This document shows positions 61,969-64,000 of a DNA stretch of 64,000 nt, in pieces (the first letter of the stretch is position 1; every line of letters starts with the position of its first letter). The position numbers and the translations under genes were made by a program. Source of the DNA: Chryseobacterium nakagawai (GTDB taxonomy: Bacteria; Bacteroidota; Bacteroidia; Flavobacteriales; Weeksellaceae); contig NZ_LR134386.1 in NCBI RefSeq assembly GCF_900637665.1, positions 984,501 to 1,048,500 on the forward strand, given 5' to 3'. The notes beneath the pieces are model-generated. The model had not been told where the DNA came from. It made no database searches and saw only the letters and a program-made list of their open reading frames with translations.

Positions 61969-63600
61969 ATGAAAACTTCAAATCAACTTTCATTCTCAAA
62001 ACTCGAAAACGAATTTTTAGAAGATGCCATCAAACAGCTTAACCAAGATTATATTATCATTCAGATATTTTATAACAAAAGCGTACATTCTCAGGATTCC
62101 CATCTAATTATACATTTGGAACACAAGAATGATGTTGATACGATAAAACAAAAACACTGGGTTAAAAAAGCCCACGTTGAGCATAAAGTACACATACATT
62201 TGTTTTACAATACTCAACTTCAACACAAGTTTGATTCAGGACATCCCTTTGTCGAATTTTACTGCAAACCATCTGCCTTGATCTATCAAAATGAGCATTG
62301 TGGAAATCATCTTTTGATTGACCGAAATTGGAAGAAGTTTAACAAAAAGTTTGAAAATTACAAGGAAAGATTTTACCACGATCACAATCTGCTGCTATCT
62401 CAAACCCGTGAATTTATTAATGATGAGTCGTTTGTCAGTGTTTTTCTCAGCTATGAAAAAGTCATCAGGTATGACTTGGAATATCTGGAAAACTTATATA
62501 CAGGATCTTTCTCCGATTCAAAAAATTTGCACGAGCGTATTTATCATTTAATACCCTATAATCCTGAGATTCAAAAATATTTTGTGAAACAAAATGGAAA
62601 AGAGTATTATCTGATCAGTTTATTTGAGAAAGCAAGAATATCAGCTCGTGAGGATGAACTTATGTACGATAACGAATTCTTTGAAGCCATCGTTATTGCA
62701 GAAGAAAGTCTTTTCAGTATGATAGAAATACGCTTAGACCAATTAAAAAAACAGATCAAAAAATCAACTAGTAATATTGCAATACATACGGAAATAGCGG
62801 ATGTTTTGGTACGTCAGAATGATAAAATCCTTGATAAGGCGGTTGAAGTCATTGTAAAATCTGAAAATACAGAAGAGATTTACCTATTTCATAAATCTAC
62901 ATACGGTAATAGTAAGATTTATTATCTGCTCGTAATTGCTCATAATGTGAGTAACGAAAAACTGAAAGAGATACAGTATTATCTCAAAAATAAAGCTGGG
63001 AAAAAATATGATTTTGTATTGATCAGTCACGACCGATATTGGATTCAGCAACACCTTTACAAATACCAAAATTTCTTTGCGAACATCATTCAGGGTAAAA
63101 ACAAGATTTATGCTTCTAATCAATATCATCCTGAGCCACATTGGCAGTTTCCGTATATTCTGGAACAAGACCTGGATTGGTATTACAAATCAGCAAAAGG
63201 CAATGGCTTACAGTTTTTAGCTATTGTTGGAAATGAAAGCAGAAACCATCAGGGAATACCTTTTCTTTTTGCTTTATTCTTCCTTTCGTTTTGCAGAACC
63301 TATGTTTTTGTAAAACTTTGCTATATGCCCAATTATTTGTCCTTTCAATCATTGTGGCAACTATGTTTATATGCCAATCCGGATATGATACGCTATCAAT
63401 ATTTATATGATGGATATCTGGTTAGACTTATTCCCACTTTGGAATATCATAAGATTCTGCGCCATAAATTTACTTCTCTTGATAAGGAGGTAATAGATCA
63501 AATGAAAGTTCTTGTCGAAAAGCTGATGAATGAACTTGACATATTGGTCTTAGAAGGAGGATTAATTGATAATACAGAAAAGGATGGAACAATTGAATGA
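61969..63600 (+). CDS. Large hypothetical protein, possible degenerate NT-HEPN
   Basis: The 543-residue protein has no signal peptide. At about 300-330, 'EIYLFHKSTYGNSKIYYLLVIA' has the spacing of a nucleotidyltransferase core, but the GS and catalytic Asp pair are missing. Residues about 375-520 ('ASNQYHPEPHWQF...LDWYYKSAKGNGLQFLAI...FLFALFFLSFCRTYVFVKLCY' pattern) resemble the helical HEPN region of NT-HEPN proteins found on Bacteroidetes mobile elements. This is a weak match; function is unknown. Confidence 0.4.
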   Translation: MKTSNQLSFSKLENEFLEDAIKQLNQDYIIIQIFYNKSVHSQDSHLIIHLEHKNDVDTIKQKHWVKKAHVEHKVHIHLFYNTQLQHKFDSGHPFVEFYCKPSALIYQNEHCGNHLLIDRNWKKFNKKFENYKERFYHDHNLLLSQTREFINDESFVSVFLSYEKVIRYDLEYLENLYTGSFSDSKNLHERIYHLIPYNPEIQKYFVKQNGKEYYLISLFEKARISAREDELMYDNEFFEAIVIAEESLFSMIEIRLDQLKKQIKKSTSNIAIHTEIADVLVRQNDKILDKAVEVIVKSENTEEIYLFHKSTYGNSKIYYLLVIAHNVSNEKLKEIQYYLKNKAGKKYDFVLISHDRYWIQQHLYKYQNFFANIIQGKNKIYASNQYHPEPHWQFPYILEQDLDWYYKSAKGNGLQFLAIVGNESRNHQGIPFLFALFFLSFCRTYVFVKLCYMPNYLSFQSLWQLCLYANPDMIRYQYLYDGYLVRLIPTLEYHKILRHKFTSLDKEVIDQMKVLVEKLMNELDILVLEGGLIDNTEKDGTIE

Positions 63601-63814
63601 ACCTCTAAGCAAAGCTATCATCCGGTTTATAAAAGACCACCCACCAAAAACTATGAAAAGAAATCTTTTTTCATTATTTGTAGACTACATTTATACTTTA
63701 AAAGGAGGAACTCCAAATGATCTGGATAACATTCTATTTGATTTTAAAGAACTCTTTATTCTTCTTGACAAAATAGAAGATGAAATTGGGAAGCAGGATG
63801 AAGATGAAGATTAG
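63584..63814 (+). CDS. Small acidic protein, last gene of the 3' cluster
   Basis: From the ATG at 63584 ('MEQLNEPLSKAIIRFIKD') the product is 76 residues and overlaps the previous gene by 17 nt, so it is translationally coupled. It is helical with an acidic end (DEDED). An upstream start at 63566 would add six residues. No domain recognised. Confidence 0.55.
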   Translation: MEQLNEPLSKAIIRFIKDHPPKTMKRNLFSLFVDYIYTLKGGTPNDLDNILFDFKELFILLDKIEDEIGKQDEDED

Positions 63815-63870
63815 CCTGTTAAATTAAAAACCCCTATAAACAGAATGTTTTATATCGGTCAATTGAAGAA

Positions 63871-63909
63871 ACAGCCCACTGCTTAAAGCGGTGCGCTGTG
63901 TTGTTTTTA
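63871..63909 (+). terminator. Terminator of the 3' cluster
   Basis: A long stem ACAGC-C-CACTGCTT / AAGCGGTG-C-GCTGT (63871-63899) with a one-base loop, one wobble pair and one mismatch is followed by TTGTTTTT. It ends the four-gene cluster. Beyond it, 63910-64000 is AT-rich with no gene seen. Confidence 0.7.
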
Positions 63910-64000
63910 GAAGTAACGATAAATATGATTTATTAACTCTGCTGTTTTTCCAGTTAAATATTAAAGTTTTTATTATTTATTTAGGTTAGGAATAAATCGT

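Noticed and set aside
1..64000. CRISPR arrays, rRNA genes, insertion sequences and prophage structural genes
   Set aside because: No regularly spaced direct repeats, rRNA-like sequence, transposase or phage morphogenesis genes were seen.

Overview
The window looks like a chromosome segment of a Flavobacteriia bacterium, most likely Chryseobacterium or a close Weeksellaceae relative. The evidence is low GC with A-rich leaders, promoters of the TAnnTTTG type, many lipoproteins and secreted proteins with Flavobacteriia signatures, a type IX secretion C-terminal domain, a 14-gene complex I operon with the short flavobacterial NuoG, and families such as DUF5606 and GG-leader bacteriocin-like peptides. 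All names come from reading motifs by eye; no database search was run.

Positions 1-49,650 read as core chromosome with a few accessory islands. 1-16,300 holds a partial beta-propeller protein, a serine hydrolase, a frameshifted archaemetzincin lipoprotein, sixA, ruvX-def, mazG, secreted proteins, a 1237-residue metallophosphoesterase/outer-membrane-barrel fusion, an HD-domain protein fused to a Pycsar-type membrane effector domain, and a GAF protein. 16,547-23,580 is a five-gene minus-strand unit (LysM protein, PAAR-like DUF4280 protein, a 1081-residue GH19-like plus M23 peptidoglycan hydrolase, two lipoproteins) that looks like an exported antibacterial effector module with candidate immunity lipoproteins. 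23,914-38,333 is nuoABCDEF-(outer membrane protein)-nuoGHIJKLMN. 38,456-49,516 holds housekeeping genes (GNAT protein, YugP-like peptidase, yigZ, ribD, DUF349 protein, aroE, secreted endonuclease I, LolC/E-like permease, rbfA, methylmalonyl-CoA epimerase) and two tandem GG-leader Cys-rich peptide genes.

A tRNA-Met gene at 49,579-49,652 marks the switch to accessory DNA that runs to the window end. This region resembles an integrated mobilizable element: a small HTH protein whose start codon lies in a perfect inverted repeat, a RepA-like hexameric ATPase, an AT-rich iteron-like noncoding region, a Toprim primase-like protein, a MobC-like protein, a relaxase and a membrane accessory protein. 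It is followed by a control protein, m5C methyltransferase and PD-(D/E)xK nuclease set (type II restriction-modification), an attC-like hairpin, a RES-like putative NAD-degrading toxin, an Xre regulator, and a four-gene cluster of unknown function that includes a possible degenerate nucleotidyltransferase-HEPN protein. No integrase or second att site is visible, so the element probably continues past 64,000.

The main points for follow-up are the PAAR-like/GH19-M23 effector module, the HD-PycTM fusion without a visible cyclase, the tandem GG peptides with a hairpin at the first start codon, the attC-like element between the restriction system and the RES gene, the candidate replication origin, the homopolymer frameshift in the archaemetzincin, and the 3' four-gene cluster.
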